From an uncultured Clostridia bacterium (GTDB taxonomy: Bacteria; Bacillota; Clostridia; Lachnospirales; CAG-274): a stretch of 64,000 bases of DNA. The first letter of the stretch is position 1; the number at the start of each line of letters is the position of its first letter. The notes beneath the pieces were generated by a model. That model was not told the DNA's origin. It worked only from the letters and a program-made list of their open reading frames with translations, and made no database searches. The stretch spans positions 27,446 through 91,445 of the forward strand of contig CANRIS010000001.1 in NCBI GenBank assembly GCA_947630725.1, written 5' to 3'. Below are positions 45,317 through 55,462 of this stretch, one piece after another. The position numbers and the translations under genes were made by a program.

Positions 45317-46027
45317 TCACCACCCGTCTATTCCCGCTCTTTTTATGGCTCCGAGTACCTTTTCTTCAAATCTGTCATACATAAGAGCCTGTTCTTTTAT
45401 AAAGGCTTTCATACTCTCCCTTTTTGTGTTTCCGTCCGCAGGGCATTTGTTCTTCATAACAGGCAGCCCATACAGATTGGCAAACCCCTTTATATCTGCC
45501 TCGGGAACATACAAAAGCGGCCTTATGGACGTAATGTCCTTTCTGCTCAGATATGTTACGGGGCTGAAGGTATGTATGCGCCCCTCAAAAAAAAGGCTCA
45601 TAAAAAAAGTCTCTATGCAGTCGTCCCTGTTGTGTCCCAGAGCCACCTTTTTACACCCCAGCTCAGCCGCCGCATCGTGGAGAGCTCCCTTGCGCATTTT
45701 TGAACAGAGAGAGCAGGGATTTTTTTCTTTTCTTTCGTCAAATATTATTTCGCCTATGTCGGTATGCTTTATATGCAGGGAAATGTCATTTTTTTCGGCA
45801 AACTCCCTTATGGCGGAAAAATCCGAGCCGTCAAACCCCAGATCCACGCATATGCCCGTCACATCGAATTTTTTGGGATAAAATCCCGACAGATGCTTAA
45901 GAGCCAGAAGCAGCGCAAGAGAGTCCTTGCCTCCCGAAACGCCGACAGCCACCTTGTCTCCATCGTCTATCATACCGTATTCATCTACAGCCCGCCTTAC
46001 ATAGCTGAGCAGTCTCCGAAGCTTCAT
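45317..46027 (-). CDS. ttcA: tRNA 2-thiocytidine biosynthesis protein TtcA-like
   Basis: PP-loop ATPase of the TtcA/TtuA group, 236 residues. The ATP-binding SGGKDS is at residues 31-36, followed by a CSLC pair near 118 and GHNRDD near 140, as in TtcA, which thiolates C32 of certain tRNAs using a [4Fe-4S] cluster. Shorter than E. coli TtcA. The ATG follows AGAGGTG, and a promoter is at 46078-46050. Exact tRNA target unproven. Confidence 0.85.
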   Translation of the reverse strand: MKLRRLLSYVRRAVDEYGMIDDGDKVAVGVSGGKDSLALLLALKHLSGFYPKKFDVTGICVDLGFDGSDFSAIREFAEKNDISLHIKHTDIGEIIFDERKEKNPCSLCSKMRKGALHDAAAELGCKKVALGHNRDDCIETFFMSLFFEGRIHTFSPVTYLSRKDITSIRPLLYVPEADIKGFANLYGLPVMKNKCPADGNTKRESMKAFIKEQALMYDRFEEKVLGAIKRAGIDGW

Positions 46028-46049
46028 AAGCCATACACCTCTTTAGTCT

Positions 46050-46078
46050 ATATTATCACCGTGACAAAAAAATTTCAA
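46050..46078 (-). promoter_or_regulatory. Promoter of ttcA-xer
   Basis: On the - strand TTGAAA (46078-46073), 17 bp, TAATAT (46055-46050). Confidence 0.7.
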
Positions 46079-46164
46079 CCGCAATAAAGTATAAATTCGG
46101 AATAAAAGGAAAAAATTATAAATAAAAAACCGAAAGCTTCATAATAAAAAAGGAGGCGCAGCCC

Positions 46165-47331
46165 GTGAGTATAAAAGAAAAGGAATTTCTTAAATTCATA
46201 AAAAGATTTGACAAAAGCCCTTTCAGGCTCATACTTAAGGACGGAGAATATATAATAGGAGACGGCGAGCCGTCCTTCACCGTCAGCATAAAAAACCCTC
46301 CTTCTCTCAAAAGCCTTATGCGAGGAACATCTCTGGCTCTCGGCGAGGCCTATATGGACGGAGATATTGAGGTGGAGGGCGATCTCTACACCGTTCTGGC
46401 AGACCTTCTCTCCCAGATAAACAATTTTTCGCAGGAGCCGCGGAGGCTTAAAAAAATACTGTATCCCTCTGCGTCAAAAAAGGATCAGGCGGCTCAGGTT
46501 TCGTCCCACTATGATATAGGAAACGACTTCTACAGACTGTGGCTTGACGATACAATGAGCTATTCCTGCGCTTATTTCAGAGACGAAAACGACTCTCTGA
46601 AAACAGCCCAAAAAAACAAGGTACATCTCATACTTGACAAGCTCTATCTCAAAAAGGGAATGACCCTCTGCGACATTGGCTGCGGCTGGGGCTTTCTTCT
46701 CATAGAGGCTGCAAAAAAATACGGCATAAAGGGACTTGGCATCACCCTCAGCCGTCAGCAGAAAACAGCCTTTGAAGAAAGAATAAAAGAAGAGGGTCTT
46801 GAGGACAGCCTTGAAGTAAGGCTTATGGACTACCGAGAGCTTGGGTCTCTCGGCATAAAATTCGACAGAGCGGTGAGCGTAGGCATGGTGGAGCATGTAG
46901 GCAGAGCCAACTATGAGCTTTTTATGTCGTCAGTCAAAAGCATACTTAAGCCGGGAGGACTTTTTCTTCTGCACTTCATAAGCTCCCTTAAGGAGTCCCC
47001 CGGCGATCCATGGATAAAGAAATACATTTTTCCGGGAGGAATGATCCCCAGTGTAAGAGAGCTTGAATCCATAGCAGGCGAGCTTGACTTTTATACCATA
47101 GATCTGTGCAGCCTCAGACAGCACTACAACAAAACCCTCCTTTGTTGGCGCAGCAATTTCGTCAGAAACAAAGACGCCATAAAGAATATGTTTGACGAAA
47201 GGTTTGTCCGTATGTGGGAGCTTTATCTCTGCTCCTGCGCAGCCGCATTCAAAAACGGAGCCGCAGACATACATCAGCTTCTGTTGTCCCACGGAATAAA
47301 CAACTCCCTTCCCCTTACTCCGTGGTACTGA
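46165..47331 (+). CDS. cfa: Cyclopropane-fatty-acyl-phospholipid synthase
   Basis: Adds a methylene group from SAM to unsaturated membrane phospholipid chains. 388 residues. The N-terminal lipid-binding part is followed by HYDIGNDFYRLWLDDTMSYSCAYF, the SAM site DIGCGWGFLLIEAAKKYG near residue 169, and SVGMVEHVG. The start is GTG at 46165 after AAAGGAGG. Divergent from ttcA, convergent with proA. This is a known membrane-protecting activity in stationary phase and acid stress. Confidence 0.94.
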   Translation: MSIKEKEFLKFIKRFDKSPFRLILKDGEYIIGDGEPSFTVSIKNPPSLKSLMRGTSLALGEAYMDGDIEVEGDLYTVLADLLSQINNFSQEPRRLKKILYPSASKKDQAAQVSSHYDIGNDFYRLWLDDTMSYSCAYFRDENDSLKTAQKNKVHLILDKLYLKKGMTLCDIGCGWGFLLIEAAKKYGIKGLGITLSRQQKTAFEERIKEEGLEDSLEVRLMDYRELGSLGIKFDRAVSVGMVEHVGRANYELFMSSVKSILKPGGLFLLHFISSLKESPGDPWIKKYIFPGGMIPSVRELESIAGELDFYTIDLCSLRQHYNKTLLCWRSNFVRNKDAIKNMFDERFVRMWELYLCSCAAAFKNGAADIHQLLLSHGINNSLPLTPWY

Positions 47332-47366
47332 CAGACAAACAAAAGAGTCTGCGGCAGCCGAAAATT

Positions 47367-48617
47367 TTATTCCCTTATCTGTCCGTTTCCGAATATTACA
47401 AATTTTGTGGATGTAAGAGCCTTAAGTCCCATAGGCCCTCTTGCGTGGAGCTTCTGGGTAGAAATGCCTATTTCCGCTCCATAGCCGAATTCGTTTCCGT
47501 CCGTAAATCTTGTGGATGCGTTGACATATACGGCGGCGGAGTCCACCTCTCTCGTGAATTTTTCGGCATTTTTATAGCTCTCGGTAATTATGGCCTCCGA
47601 ATGACCCGTAGAATACTCTGCGATATGGGCTATGGCCTCGTCAATATCCTTAACGACCTTTACGGATATTATATAGTCAAGATATTCTCTGCCATAATCC
47701 TCCTCGCAGGCAGGAACCACAGGCAGTCCGCCGCATATCTCCATAGTCCTTTCGCAGCCCCTTACCTCCACATTTTTTTCAACAAGAGCCTTCACCGCCG
47801 CAGGCAGAAAGCTTTCGGCGGCCTTTTCGCTCACAAGCAGGGATTCTGCCGCATTACAAACGCCGGGTCTCTGGGTTTTTGCGTTTATGAGTATCCTTAT
47901 GCCCATTTCAATATCGGCGCTGTCGTCTATATAGATATGGCAGTTTCCCACGCCTGTTTCTATTACGGGTACGGTGGAATTTTCCACCACGGCTTTTATA
48001 AGCCCCGCCCCTCCTCTGGGTATAAGAACGTCCACATACCCGTTCATCTTCATAAGGGCTGCGGCGGCCTCTCTGCTCGTGTCCTCTATGAGCTGCACGA
48101 TGTCGGGGTTCGCTCCGAGAGACTTCGCCGTATCTCTGAACACGTCCACAATGGCCTTATTTGAGCATATGGCATCTGAGCCGCCTTTGAGAATGACCGC
48201 ATTTCCCGATTTGAGACAAAGCCCGAAGGCATCGCTCGTCACATTGGGTCTCGCCTCGTATATAATGCCTACAACTCCCATAGGCACACGTCTTTTTCCC
48301 ACGGTGAGACCGCTTTTCAATACTGACATTTCCACCGTTTCGCCAATGGGATCCGAAAGCCCCGCTATCTGCAAAAGCCCATCGGCCATACCCTCTATTC
48401 TTTTGCGGTCAAGGGCAAGTCTGTCCATAAGGGGAGCAGGCATACCCGCGGCCTCGGCTCTTTTGAGGTCTTCGGCATTGGCAGTCAGTATGCTGTCGGC
48501 ATTTTCAAGCAGAGCCTTTGCAGCCGCGCAAAGAAGCTCGTTTTTTTCGTTTGTAGTCATAAGCGCCGCAAACCCCGAGGCTTTTTTGGCTCTTTTTCCT
48601 ATTTCGGTCATATCCAT
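47367..48617 (-). CDS. proA: Gamma-glutamyl phosphate reductase
   Basis: Second step of proline synthesis: NADPH-dependent reduction of gamma-glutamyl phosphate to the semialdehyde. About 416 residues. [32 protein letters not shown] motif and the catalytic Cys in [11 protein letters not shown] are typical of ProA. The start MDMTEIG at 48617 is preferred, with GAGGG upstream; the extension to 48659 overlaps the cyclo-ligase gene. Confidence 0.95.
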   Translation of the reverse strand: MDMTEIGKRAKKASGFAALMTTNEKNELLCAAAKALLENADSILTANAEDLKRAEAAGMPAPLMDRLALDRKRIEGMADGLLQIAGLSDPIGETVEMSVLKSGLTVGKRRVPMGVVGIIYEARPNVTSDAFGLCLKSGNAVILKGGSDAICSNKAIVDVFRDTAKSLGANPDIVQLIEDTSREAAAALMKMNGYVDVLIPRGGAGLIKAVVENSTVPVIETGVGNCHIYIDDSADIEMGIRILINAKTQRPGVCNAAESLLVSEKAAESFLPAAVKALVEKNVEVRGCERTMEICGGLPVVPACEEDYGREYLDYIISVKVVKDIDEAIAHIAEYSTGHSEAIITESYKNAEKFTREVDSAAVYVNASTRFTDGNEFGYGAEIGISTQKLHARGPMGLKALTSTKFVIFGNGQIRE

Positions 48618-48651
48618 ATTATGCGCCCTCTTTCCTTTGATTTCATTTTTT

Positions 48652-49221
48652 TCACGCAAAAATAACCCTATCCACTATTATGTCGTTTTCGTCTGTCGGT
48701 ATACTGTCGCAGAGCTGTTCGGAAAAGCAAAGTCCTATACTTGCCCTTATTTTTCTGCGGCAAAAATATCTGTCATAATATCCCCCACCGTATCCGAGAC
48801 GCCGCCCGTCCTCCGAAAAGGCAAGCCCCGGCACGACTGCCGTTGTATTTTCATCGGGAGTGAAGATATTATTTTCCCGAGGTACAGGCTCATATATTCC
48901 AAAGCTGTTTTTAACAAGTCCTCCGAGAGACGTTATTTTTATAAAAAGCATTTCCCCTCCGCCCCGCATAAAGGGGAGCGCAGCGGTCTTTCCGTCACGC
49001 AGAGCCGTTTCCGCTATCAGAAATGTTTCCGTCTCCGAGCGGAACGCCCAATATACAAGCACTGAGGCGCAGTCTCTGTATTCGTCAAGAGAAAGAAATT
49101 TTTTCTGGATTTCAAGGCTTTTTTTATGTCTTGTTTCCGAAGGTATGCCGTCTCTTAAGGCTCTGAATTTTTTTCTTAAGTTTGCCTTATCCTCTGCCGT
49201 CATATCCGTCATATCCCTCAT
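48652..49221 (-). CDS. 5-formyltetrahydrofolate cyclo-ligase
   Basis: ATP-dependent conversion of 5-formyl-THF to 5,10-methenyl-THF (MTHFS/YgfA family). 189 residues. [12 protein letters not shown] at the N-terminus, and the family signature [23 protein letters not shown] near residues 135-160. It sits between proB and proA with a 1-bp gap to proB, so it is co-transcribed with proline genes, although it has no known role in proline synthesis. Confidence 0.92.
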   Translation of the reverse strand: MRDMTDMTAEDKANLRKKFRALRDGIPSETRHKKSLEIQKKFLSLDEYRDCASVLVYWAFRSETETFLIAETALRDGKTAALPFMRGGGEMLFIKITSLGGLVKNSFGIYEPVPRENNIFTPDENTTAVVPGLAFSEDGRRLGYGGGYYDRYFCRRKIRASIGLCFSEQLCDSIPTDENDIIVDRVIFA

Positions 49222-49222
49222 A

Positions 49223-50029
49223 TTATCCTCTCCCCGAAAAAAGCGTCCCTACGGATTCTCCCTCGGTTATGCTGTATATTATCGAAGGATCGTCTCCCTT
49301 TGCGATAACCATATCGCAGTTTGCCGCATTGACCTTCATAGCCGCCTTTACCTTTGTGACCATTCCGCCTGTACCCAGAAGAGATGCCGACCCTTTGGCG
49401 CTTTTTATAATATCCTCGTTTATATTTTCGATAACGCTTATGAGCCTTGCGTTTTTGTCCACGTTGGGGTCGCCCGTATACATTCCGTCTATGTCGGAAA
49501 GTATTATGAGGAGGTCGCCCTCTATAAGCTCGGTAACATATGATGCCAGAGTGTCGTTATCCGAAAATTCGTTCAGCTCCTCAGTAGCCACGCTGTCGTT
49601 TTCGTTTACGATAGGTATGACATTCATTTCGAGAAGTCTCTCGAATGTATTTCTTACGTTGGTTCTCTTATGCTCATAACTGAAAATATCCTTTGTGACA
49701 AGTATCTGCGCCACCTTCTGATTAAATTCGTTAAAGCTCTTTTCATAATACTGCATAAGCACAGCCTGTCCGACAGCGGAGGAGGCCTGTTTTCCTATAA
49801 TGTCTCTGGGGCGTTCGGCAAGGCCCAGCCGCTTTGCCCCGACAGCTATGGCTCCCGATGACACCAGTATGATCTCCTTGCCGCTGTTTCTTATGTCGGT
49901 CAGAACAGCCGCAAGCCTGTCAAATCTGCGGAAGTTTATGTTTCCGTTGGGGTATGTCAGGGAGGTCGTTCCTATTTTTACGATGATCCTTCTGCGATTT
50001 TTAAGATCACGTCTCATTTTGTTTTCCAT
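49223..50029 (-). CDS. proB: Glutamate 5-kinase
   Basis: First step of proline synthesis, phosphorylating glutamate. 268 residues: an amino-acid kinase domain only (VKIGTTSLT, LVSSGAIAVGAKRLGL, NENDSVA, FSDNDTLAS, GTGGMVTKVKAA), without the C-terminal PUA domain of many ProB proteins. Short kinase-only forms are known in Firmicutes. The site before the ATG is weak (AAGGA, 11 nt). Heads proB-(cyclo-ligase)-proA. Confidence 0.94.
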   Translation of the reverse strand: MENKMRRDLKNRRRIIVKIGTTSLTYPNGNINFRRFDRLAAVLTDIRNSGKEIILVSSGAIAVGAKRLGLAERPRDIIGKQASSAVGQAVLMQYYEKSFNEFNQKVAQILVTKDIFSYEHKRTNVRNTFERLLEMNVIPIVNENDSVATEELNEFSDNDTLASYVTELIEGDLLIILSDIDGMYTGDPNVDKNARLISVIENINEDIIKSAKGSASLLGTGGMVTKVKAAMKVNAANCDMVIAKGDDPSIIYSITEGESVGTLFSGRG

Positions 50030-50090
50030 AACGGTTCAATTCCTTCGGTATTTTTATTCTTTGCATAATTTTATAATAATTTTATAAAAA

Positions 50091-50117
50091 ACCGCAGCAG
50101 CCTGAGCTTTCTGCGGT
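50091..50117 (-). terminator. Terminator of the branched-chain amino acid operon after ilvB
   Basis: ACCGCAG (50091-50097) and CTGCGGT (50111-50117) pair; on the - strand a run of T follows (50090-50085). Confidence 0.85.
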
Positions 50118-50137
50118 TTTGGGGTGTGTCGTATAAA

Positions 50138-51814
50138 TCAGCACATATCGTCAAAGGATATTATATCATCACAGGCAGCTCCTGCAGGTATCATGGGAAG
50201 AACCATCTCGTCCCTGTCGATAATGCAGTTTATAAGGCAGCTTTTGCCCGATGCTATGGCCTCTTTAAGAGCAGGCGCAAACTCCTCCGGCTTTGTCACT
50301 TCAAACGACAGCGCGCCATAAGCCTCGGCAAGCTTGCAGAAGTCCGTTCCCTTGTTAAGCGTAGTATGGGAATAGTGCTTTTTATAGAGGAGCGTCTGCC
50401 ACTGTCTTACCATTCCGAGTACCTCGTTGTTTATAAGTATTTCGATAACGGGCAGTCCACCGAAAACAGATGTGGCAAGCTCGTTGTTGTTCATATAGAA
50501 ACAGCCGTCTCCCGCTATGTTTATGACTGTTTTATCGGGGTTTCCCGCCTTTGCTCCTATGGCTGCGCCAAGACCGTAGCCCATGGTGCCGAGGCCGCCC
50601 GATGTAAAGAAATATCTGGGATATTTCACCTCTAAAAACTGACATGCCCACATCTGATGCTGTCCCACCTCTGTGGTTATTATGGCTTCTCCCTTTGTGA
50701 TCTCGTTTATTTTTTCTATAATAAACTGAGGTCTGAGATTTTCGTCTTTTTTGTATTTAAGGGGATGCTCCTTGTGGAAGTTTATCATTTCGTCCTTCCA
50801 CGATGTAAACCTCTTGCTGCCTATACGGAGCTTAAGCTGCTTGAAAATTTCCTTAAGGTCTCCCGTGACAGAGGCGTGAGCCTTTATATTTTTGTTTATT
50901 TCGGCAGGATCTATGTCAAGATGGATAATTTTTGCGTTGGGAGCAAAATGCTTAAAGCTTGTAGCCACTCTGTCAGAAAATCTTGCCCCTGCGGAAATAA
51001 GCAGGTCGCAGTCGTTTGCGGCGACATTTGCTGCCACAGTGCCGTGCATACCTATCATACCCAGATAATTTTGGTGATCGGAGGGCACTACGCCAAGACC
51101 CATTGACGTGGAGCATACGGGCATATCGGTTTTGTCAAGAAAGCTGAGTATCTCATCTCTTGCGCCCGATGCAACTGCGCCGCCGCCCACATAGAGGAGC
51201 GGTTTTTCTGAATTGTTTATAAGCTCCGCCGCAGCCTCAACGTCCTCGTTTGTTATGGTATCCACATGAGGAAGTATAGGCTCGGGTACCTTGTAGGTAT
51301 ATTCGGCCTTGTTCGCCGTAACGTCCTTTGTTATATCTATGAGGACAACGCCCTTTCTTCCGCTTGCGGCGATCCTGAAAGCCGAACGTATAACATCGGC
51401 AAGCTTGTTTACGTCCTTTACTATATAATTGTGCTTTGTTATGGGCATTGTGATGCCTGTTATGTCAACCTCCTGAAAGCTGTCCCTTCCGAGATAGGGC
51501 AGCCCCACGTTGCAGGTCACGCATACCATAGGTATGGAGTCCATCTGCGCCGTAGCGATACCCGTGACGAGGTTTGTGGCGCCCGGGCCGGAGGTAGCAA
51601 AGCAAACCCCCACCTTTCCCGTTGATCTTGCATATCCGTCTGCCGCATGGGCAGCTCCCTGTTCGTGAGAGGTCAGATAATGCTTTATTTCCTTTCCATG
51701 CTTATAAAGTGCGTCATATACATTCAATATAGCGCCGCCGGGATAGCCGAAGATCGTATCGACTCCCTGTTCTTTAAGACACTCTATAAGAATTTCGGAA
51801 CCCGTTAAAAGCAT
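50138..51814 (-). CDS. ilvB: Acetolactate synthase, large (catalytic) subunit
   Basis: ThDP- and FAD-dependent condensation of two pyruvates, or pyruvate and 2-oxobutyrate, in branched-chain amino acid synthesis. About 558 residues. GYPGGAILNVYDAL at the N-terminus with the catalytic Glu region HEQGAAHAADGYAR, and the ThDP motif GDGCFYMNNNEL near residue 425. The ATG at 51814 is preferred to the TTG at 51826, which abuts the AAAGGA. The regulatory subunit gene ilvN lies 12 kb away at the window edge, so the two subunits are split to the ends of the block. Confidence 0.95.
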   Translation of the reverse strand: MLLTGSEILIECLKEQGVDTIFGYPGGAILNVYDALYKHGKEIKHYLTSHEQGAAHAADGYARSTGKVGVCFATSGPGATNLVTGIATAQMDSIPMVCVTCNVGLPYLGRDSFQEVDITGITMPITKHNYIVKDVNKLADVIRSAFRIAASGRKGVVLIDITKDVTANKAEYTYKVPEPILPHVDTITNEDVEAAAELINNSEKPLLYVGGGAVASGARDEILSFLDKTDMPVCSTSMGLGVVPSDHQNYLGMIGMHGTVAANVAANDCDLLISAGARFSDRVATSFKHFAPNAKIIHLDIDPAEINKNIKAHASVTGDLKEIFKQLKLRIGSKRFTSWKDEMINFHKEHPLKYKKDENLRPQFIIEKINEITKGEAIITTEVGQHQMWACQFLEVKYPRYFFTSGGLGTMGYGLGAAIGAKAGNPDKTVINIAGDGCFYMNNNELATSVFGGLPVIEILINNEVLGMVRQWQTLLYKKHYSHTTLNKGTDFCKLAEAYGALSFEVTKPEEFAPALKEAIASGKSCLINCIIDRDEMVLPMIPAGAACDDIISFDDMC

Positions 51815-51833
51815 ATTCCATTTCAATCCTTTC

Positions 51834-53504
51834 TTATTTCAAAATTGCGCCCTTGTCTGCCGAGGTAACAAGCCTTGCATATCTTGCAAGCCAGCCCGTC
51901 TTTATTTTCGGTTCGGGAGCAACAAAATTTTTCTTTCTCAAAGCCATTTCTTCATCGCTTATTCTCAAATTGATGCTGCCTTCGTTTATATCTATGTCGA
52001 TAATATCCCCCTCCTGCACAAGACCGATAGGGCCTCCTGCCATAGCCTCGGGAGATACATGACCTATTGAGGCTCCTCTCGATGCGCCCGAAAATCTTCC
52101 GTCCGTAACAAGAGCTACCTCCTTGTCAAGCTTCATACCTGCAAGAGCCGATGTGGGAGAGAGCATTTCTCTCATTCCGGGGCCTCCCTTGGGGCCTTCA
52201 TAGAGTATGACAACAACGTCCCCCGATATTATTTTTCCGCCAAAGATAGCCTCGATAGCCTCCTCCTCCGAGTTGAATACCCTTGCAGGGCCGCTGTGCT
52301 TAAGCATTTCGGGAGCAACCGCCGATCTTTTGACAACGCAGCCGTCGGGAGCGATATTGCCTCTGAGAACGGCTATTCCGCCTGTTGTGGAATAGGGATT
52401 TTCAACGGGACGTATAATGTCGGTGTTTGCGTTAACAGCCGTCTCTATATTTTCGCCTACCGTCTTTAAGGTGCAGGTGAGATTGTCAAGCTCCAAAAGT
52501 CCCAGCTTGCTTATTTCCTTCATTACCGCAGGGATACCTCCCGCCTCGTTAAGCTCCTCGATATAGTTGGGGCCTGCAGGCGCAAGGTGACAGAGGTTGG
52601 GCGTTTTTGAGCTTATTTCGTTTACTATGTCAAGATTTATCTCAACTCCTGCCTCGTGAGCGATAGCAGGAAGATGAAGCACCGAGTTTGTTGAGCAGCC
52701 CAGAGCCATATCCATTGTGAGGGCGTTTCTGAAAGCCCTTTCGTTCATAATATCCCTTGGCTTCACGTTCTTTTCGACAAGCTTCATTATCTGCATTCCC
52801 GCGTGCTTTGCAAGGGTTATTCTGTCGCCGTAAACTGCGGGTATGGTGCCGTTTCCCGGCAGAGCCATACCTATGACCTCCGAGAGACAGTTCATAGAAT
52901 TTGCTGTGTACATTCCCGAACAGGAGCCGCAGCTTGGACAGGACTTGTTTTCATATTCCTTAAGCTCTTCTTCGGTTATAAGACCCGCTTCGTATGCTCC
53001 TACAGCCTCAAATGTCTTTGAAAGGCTCAGCTTTTCCATATTTTTTCCGCAGCCCTTATGACCTGCAAGCATAGGCCCGCCGCTGCAGAGAATAGCGGGT
53101 ATGTTGAGTCTTGCGGCAGCCATAAGCATACCGGGGACTATTTTGTCGCAGTTGGGTATAAGCACAAGACCGTCAAAGCCGTGAGCCAATGCCAGCGACT
53201 CGGTAGAGTCCGCAATAAGCTCTCTTGAAGGCAGCGAATAGTGCATACCTATATGTCCCATAGCTATACCGTCACATACGCCTATGGCAGGCACCTCAAT
53301 GGGCGTTCCTCCTGCGGCAAGTATGCCCGCCTTTACAGCCTCGGCAATATTGTCGAGGTGCATATGTCCGGGAATTATCTCGCTTTTTGCGTTTACAACG
53401 CCTATAAGAGGTCTTGACAGATCCTCATCGGTATACCCCATAGCCTTGAAAAGTGAACGATGGGGAGTCTTGTCGGGTCCTTTTTTCACTCTGTCGCTTA
53501 TCAT
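51834..53504 (-). CDS. ilvD: Dihydroxy-acid dehydratase
   Basis: Fe-S dehydratase of valine and isoleucine synthesis. 556 residues, usual length. Cluster cysteines in NCDKIVPGM and [29 protein letters not shown] near the C-terminus is a family signature. Its ribosome-binding site AAGGAGGAG is inside the last codons of the SLH protein gene, whose TAA stop is immediately followed by the ilvD ATG, so translation is coupled. Confidence 0.96.
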   Translation of the reverse strand: MISDRVKKGPDKTPHRSLFKAMGYTDEDLSRPLIGVVNAKSEIIPGHMHLDNIAEAVKAGILAAGGTPIEVPAIGVCDGIAMGHIGMHYSLPSRELIADSTESLALAHGFDGLVLIPNCDKIVPGMLMAAARLNIPAILCSGGPMLAGHKGCGKNMEKLSLSKTFEAVGAYEAGLITEEELKEYENKSCPSCGSCSGMYTANSMNCLSEVIGMALPGNGTIPAVYGDRITLAKHAGMQIMKLVEKNVKPRDIMNERAFRNALTMDMALGCSTNSVLHLPAIAHEAGVEINLDIVNEISSKTPNLCHLAPAGPNYIEELNEAGGIPAVMKEISKLGLLELDNLTCTLKTVGENIETAVNANTDIIRPVENPYSTTGGIAVLRGNIAPDGCVVKRSAVAPEMLKHSGPARVFNSEEEAIEAIFGGKIISGDVVVILYEGPKGGPGMREMLSPTSALAGMKLDKEVALVTDGRFSGASRGASIGHVSPEAMAGGPIGLVQEGDIIDIDINEGSINLRISDEEMALRKKNFVAPEPKIKTGWLARYARLVTSADKGAILK

Positions 53505-55409
53505 TTATTTCTCCTCCTTATTTGTCCATGCGGATTTTACCGCTTCTTCGCCTTTTACTGTATAATATCTGCTCTCGCCGTCTGCGAGAGTTACATCCAA
53601 AAGTCCGTTTATAAATTTAAAAGATGATATTTCCGCCGAGGGTATAAGTATTTCGCCGCATATGCTTTTATCGTCAAATATGACCATATGGTTTGGCTTA
53701 TCCCTATAAGCTATAAACCCCATACAATAATCCCATGTACCTGCATCCCCCGTATTAAGGTTCAGGCTTACTATTTCTTTGCCGTTTCTGTTCATTACGC
53801 TGTATGGGGCAGTATAGCTCCAATTGCTTTTGTCAATGCCGCAGGCGAATATAAATCTTCCGCAGACTGTATTCATATAGTCAAAGCCCTTGCTTTTTGC
53901 GTCTATTACTACCTTTCCGTTTCTGTCAAGAAGATAGTAGTCTCCCTTCTGGGCTTCTATATCTCCTGCTTCGTTAAAGTTAAGATATACATAGTCTCTT
54001 ATATATTCCTCGCTTGAAGCTCTGTAAAGCACACATCTGTCCGTCTGTTTATCCATAAGTATCATATTTGTACCACAGACACTGTTTACATTATATCTGT
54101 TTAAGTCAAGGCGAAAACTCTTAAAGCTCTCTCCCTTTGAATTTACTATTACAAAGGAATCGTCGCTTTTCTGAAAAATGCAGTAGCCGTTTAAAAACCT
54201 CTGCTCCAAGTTCTTATATTCAGGCAGAAAAACCGTGTTAAAGCTCTCGTCCATATAGCCTGCGCCGTTTTCGTCAAGGTACTTGAACATACCGCCGCCA
54301 ACATACTCAACTAAAGTTGCCGGGTAAAAGCTCCTTAAAACCTCTCCTGTCGAAAGATCCACAAGAGCTGTCTGTCCATAATCCAATACAATGGCTTTAT
54401 CTCCCGATATACCGATAATTGTGTCGTAACCCTTTATAGGCTCATTTTTGTCCTTGTCAATAACGGAATAAGTCTTTACTCCTGTGCCCTGAGTTTTGGA
54501 AACCTCCATATATGACGCTCCCGGAGGATAAACATAGCCCTTTTCCTTTGCGGTATATTCATTTCCGAAAGCGTCATAATATACAGGCTCATAGCTTTTT
54601 TTAAACTCCTCGGTCCATAGATGGGTTGAATCAATGCTGTAATAAGTGCCGCTTCCTATCAGCGGATTGTCTGCCGAGGGGTAAAGCTCAGGGTCAGGCT
54701 TTTTGACCTCATCGGGAGCTGCATACGCCTTGTACAGCCTTAATACGGTGCTGACGGCTTGTTCCTTTGTATATGTTCCCAAGGGATCGAATCTGTTTTT
54801 CGCATCTCCCATCATTATGCCCAGATGATAAACCGTAAAAACGCTGTCCCTTGCCCATGGATCCATATCCGTAAGATCATCAAAAACATGGGGAAGAAAT
54901 ATGCCGTTTACACCGTTTTCGCTGTCTCTTTCATACTCCTTCAGAACAGGCGTCAGAGAAAGTGTATTGCAGAGCATAAGAGCCGCCTGTTCTCTTGTTA
55001 TGGGATCCTTCGGGTGAAAGGTTCCGTCACCCATACCGCTTATTATGCCGAGCCTTGTACAAACTTCTATATTGTACACATCCGAGCAGTCCGAAAAACC
55101 TTCAAAGCTGCTTCTTCCGAGCCTCTCCTTAAGCTCCTCAACATTTTCTATATCTCTGTACTCGCTTAAGCCGTACCATTTCATAAGCACATTTGCGCAA
55201 AGCGTACAAAAATCCTCTCTGCTTATGGCGGAGCTGAAATCTCTTGCCATATAAGGGTCAAGTATTTCTTGGCGGTAAGCCTCCTCCATATCCGAAAGCG
55301 CCCAGCCCGATGCCGTAGAATAGTCGGGGTGATCTCCCGGCTGTGCAAAAACTCCCACAGGCAGCGCAAACAGAACGCACAATAAAACGCATATAGTTCT
55401 TTTTTTCAT
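53505..55409 (-). CDS. Secreted S-layer-homology (SLH) protein 1
   Basis: 634 residues. Signal peptide (MKKRTICVLLCVLFALPVGVFAQ), then three SLH modules (about 30-90, 100-165, 170-235; for example GIISGMGDGTFHPKDPITREQAALMLC) that bind cell-wall polymer, then about 400 residues of repeated beta-strand segments around short Asp-x-Gly/Asn-Gly-x turns (VNSKGE, LDRNGKVV, MNRNGKEIV), like WG/propeller-type repeats. Function unknown. It is a tandem paralogue of the next upstream gene and ends directly on ilvD. Confidence 0.85.
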   Translation of the reverse strand: MKKRTICVLLCVLFALPVGVFAQPGDHPDYSTASGWALSDMEEAYRQEILDPYMARDFSSAISREDFCTLCANVLMKWYGLSEYRDIENVEELKERLGRSSFEGFSDCSDVYNIEVCTRLGIISGMGDGTFHPKDPITREQAALMLCNTLSLTPVLKEYERDSENGVNGIFLPHVFDDLTDMDPWARDSVFTVYHLGIMMGDAKNRFDPLGTYTKEQAVSTVLRLYKAYAAPDEVKKPDPELYPSADNPLIGSGTYYSIDSTHLWTEEFKKSYEPVYYDAFGNEYTAKEKGYVYPPGASYMEVSKTQGTGVKTYSVIDKDKNEPIKGYDTIIGISGDKAIVLDYGQTALVDLSTGEVLRSFYPATLVEYVGGGMFKYLDENGAGYMDESFNTVFLPEYKNLEQRFLNGYCIFQKSDDSFVIVNSKGESFKSFRLDLNRYNVNSVCGTNMILMDKQTDRCVLYRASSEEYIRDYVYLNFNEAGDIEAQKGDYYLLDRNGKVVIDAKSKGFDYMNTVCGRFIFACGIDKSNWSYTAPYSVMNRNGKEIVSLNLNTGDAGTWDYCMGFIAYRDKPNHMVIFDDKSICGEILIPSAEISSFKFINGLLDVTLADGESRYYTVKGEEAVKSAWTNKEEK

Positions 55410-55462
55410 ATTATATCCTCCTGCAAGTTCCCGTTTTTCAGTCGGGGATATTCGTACTCCGC

